The notes below the pieces were generated by a model. The model saw only the letters and a list, made by a program, of their open reading frames with translations, was not told the origin of the DNA and did not search any database. Made by a program: the position numbers and the translations under genes. A DNA stretch of 64,000 bases from 66-474 sp964489055 (GTDB lineage Bacteria > Pseudomonadota > Gammaproteobacteria > Xanthomonadales > Rhodanobacteraceae). Shown piece after piece: positions 62,983 to 64,000 of this stretch (its first letter is position 1; every line of letters begins with the position of its first letter). The stretch is taken from positions 47,297-111,296 of the forward strand of contig CAZAXF010000004.1 of the NCBI GenBank assembly GCA_964489055.1, written 5' to 3'.

Positions 62983-64000
62983 CCGTCACGCAAGGTCCCA
63001 CCGACCGCTGTGTGCGAAGCGGCTCCCGGGACAGGATCGAACACGCCCTTGTGGTGGAAATACACCATCCCGGCTGCCGCCCGCATCGGCCGGGTGCCCA
63101 GCAGCGCGTTGAACAGCACATCGCTCTGGAAGTGGTCGAACAGGAAACGAAGCACGCGCTTGCTGCGAAAGCGCGGGTACGAACCCACGAACCACCCGGC
63201 CGGGTCGTCGCGCCGGCCAGCGAGGTAATCCGCAATCGCGTGTCCGGCCGCCATGCCGTGCTTGAGCGCGGTGTGGATGCCGCCGGCGGTCACCGGCGAC
63301 ACCATGCCCGCAGCGTCGCCGACCAGCAACGCCCGGCGCGTCGCCAGCGGGTGCACCAGCCCGCCGCACGGAATCATCCCGGCGCGTATCGATTGCGGTT
63401 CGACTGCCCGAAAATCGAACACCGGCGCGATGCGTTCCAGGAACGCCGCCATCGCCTCGCGCGGCGGCGGCGGATCACCGCGCACGCGTCGCGCCAGTCC
63501 CACCTGCACGTTGTCGACGCCGGTCGCAACCCAGCCGATGTAGCCGGGCGCGAGGCGCCGGGACACGAAGCAATGCAGCCGGTCGGGTGCGGTGATCTCG
63601 ACGCGCGGATATTCGTATTCGACACCGAACAGGAACTTCCGGCCCTTGCCGAGTCCGAGTGCGCGGGCGACGCGCGAGTTCGGTCCGTCGGCGCCGACCA
63701 GGTAGCGCGTTTCACCGGCTTCGCCCAGATCGAAGCCGCTCTGCAATCGCCGCGCATTGCGAAACAGCGTGCGATACGCGATCTGCACGCCCGCGCTTTC
63801 AGCCTGCGCGGCGAGCCAGCGCATCACGTTCGGCGTGTCGGTGGTCAGGAAGTAATAGCCGGGCGCGGAAAGGTCCACATGCCTGAGGTTCGGGGCGTAC
63901 AGCCGCACCCCGTCGATGCGGTTGACCAGCGTCGCGGGCAAGCCATCCAGCAGCGCGATCTGGTCGATCGCATCCTTGACGATGATTCCGGTGGTGTGCA
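62979..64000 (-). CDS. Geranylgeranyl-reductase-type FAD oxidoreductase, C-terminal part (cut by window edge)
   Basis: The frame enters at the right edge and ends at TAG 62979-62981; about 340 residues are visible and the N-terminal FAD fingerprint is missing. Visible parts include YLVGADGPNSRVARALGL, LLVGDAAGMVSPVTAGGIHTALKHGMAAG (the second FAD motif) and a helical end WFVGSYPRFRSKRVLRFLFDHFQ. This matches the geranylgeranyl reductase/digeranylgeranylglycerolipid reductase family of flavoproteins, which also includes many uncharacterised NAD(P)/FAD enzymes. The substrate is unknown. The 3' end lies inside a REP element. Confidence 0.8.
   Translation of the reverse strand, partial: HTTGIIVKDAIDQIALLDGLPATLVNRIDGVRLYAPNLRHVDLSAPGYYFLTTDTPNVMRWLAAQAESAGVQIAYRTLFRNARRLQSGFDLGEAGETRYLVGADGPNSRVARALGLGKGRKFLFGVEYEYPRVEITAPDRLHCFVSRRLAPGYIGWVATGVDNVQVGLARRVRGDPPPPREAMAAFLERIAPVFDFRAVEPQSIRAGMIPCGGLVHPLATRRALLVGDAAGMVSPVTAGGIHTALKHGMAAGHAIADYLAGRRDDPAGWFVGSYPRFRSKRVLRFLFDHFQSDVLFNALLGTRPMRAAAGMVYFHHKGVFDPVPGAASHTAVGGTLRDG

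Overview
The window is GC-rich bacterial chromosome of gammaproteobacterial type. It most resembles the Xanthomonadales (Lysobacterales), Rhodanobacteraceae-like. The reasons are the lepA-lepB-DUF4845-rnc-era-recO block, a serine O-succinyltransferase of the xanthomonad MetX-like type, a class III PHA synthase (phaE-phaC), a kynurenine-pathway gene group, several genes with a -10 box only a few bases before the start codon, and very abundant short intergenic repeats. This placement is inference from gene content and motifs, not from a marker tree. No prophage, transposase, plasmid module or CRISPR array is visible.

Layout. 0-9 kb: the tail of a NUDIX hydrolase, a repeat-rich gap, a cold-shock protein, then a tightly overlapping minus-strand operon (rlmD, CYTH phosphatase, nagZ, hpt, methylthioinosine phosphorylase) preceded by degV and a ydbH/ydbL envelope pair. 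9-16 kb: a REC-HPt protein and the lepA-lepB-DUF4845-rnc-era-recO block. 16-25 kb: lipoprotein, coaD, rsmD, then divergent ftsY, an AsmA-like protein and mutY; a GacA-type regulator; a cysteine synthase/desulfhydrase-like enzyme; an FUSC exporter. 25-34 kb: a large repeat array, then ACMSD, an unknown exported protein and kynU in overlapping order, two c-di-GMP-type proteins, kmo, DUF3293 and an unknown exported protein. 34-42 kb: a complete cytochrome c maturation cluster ccmA-ccmI. 42-46 kb: serine O-succinyltransferase, thiol dioxygenase, tRNA-Leu(CAA), two tiny genes and a fructosamine kinase. 46-51 kb: a gene-free repeat nest, an FGE-fold membrane protein, rnd, tRNA-Ala(CGC), hsp20 and peroxiredoxin. 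51-64 kb: gyrA, gtrA, mtnA, a PspC-domain protein, phaC/phaE, a tricorn-like protease and the 3' part of a geranylgeranyl-reductase-type flavoprotein.

Functional links. The methylthioinosine phosphorylase and MtnA are consecutive steps of methylthioadenosine salvage at opposite ends of the window. ACMSD, KynU and KMO are three kynurenine-pathway steps, with a degenerate HD-GYP protein and a GGDEF(degenerate)-EAL protein lying between kynU and kmo. CcmABCDEFGHI form one cytochrome c maturation machine. PhaE and PhaC form the PHA synthase; PhaE carries a histone-H1-like Lys/Ala tail.

The most unusual aspect is the intergenic DNA. At least four repeat families occupy it: (1) GTAG-headed palindromes (REP-like, in inverted pairs, once as a 54-bp tandem array); (2) heptamer arrays of GGGACTC/GGGAATC/GGGGACC type that stop within a few bases of start or stop codons; (3) CCTCTCCCCC...GGGGGAGAGG hairpins; (4) longer inverted repeats. 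Some replace the ribosome-binding region (recO, ccmF), encode a protein C-terminus (ccmE) or supply a stop codon.
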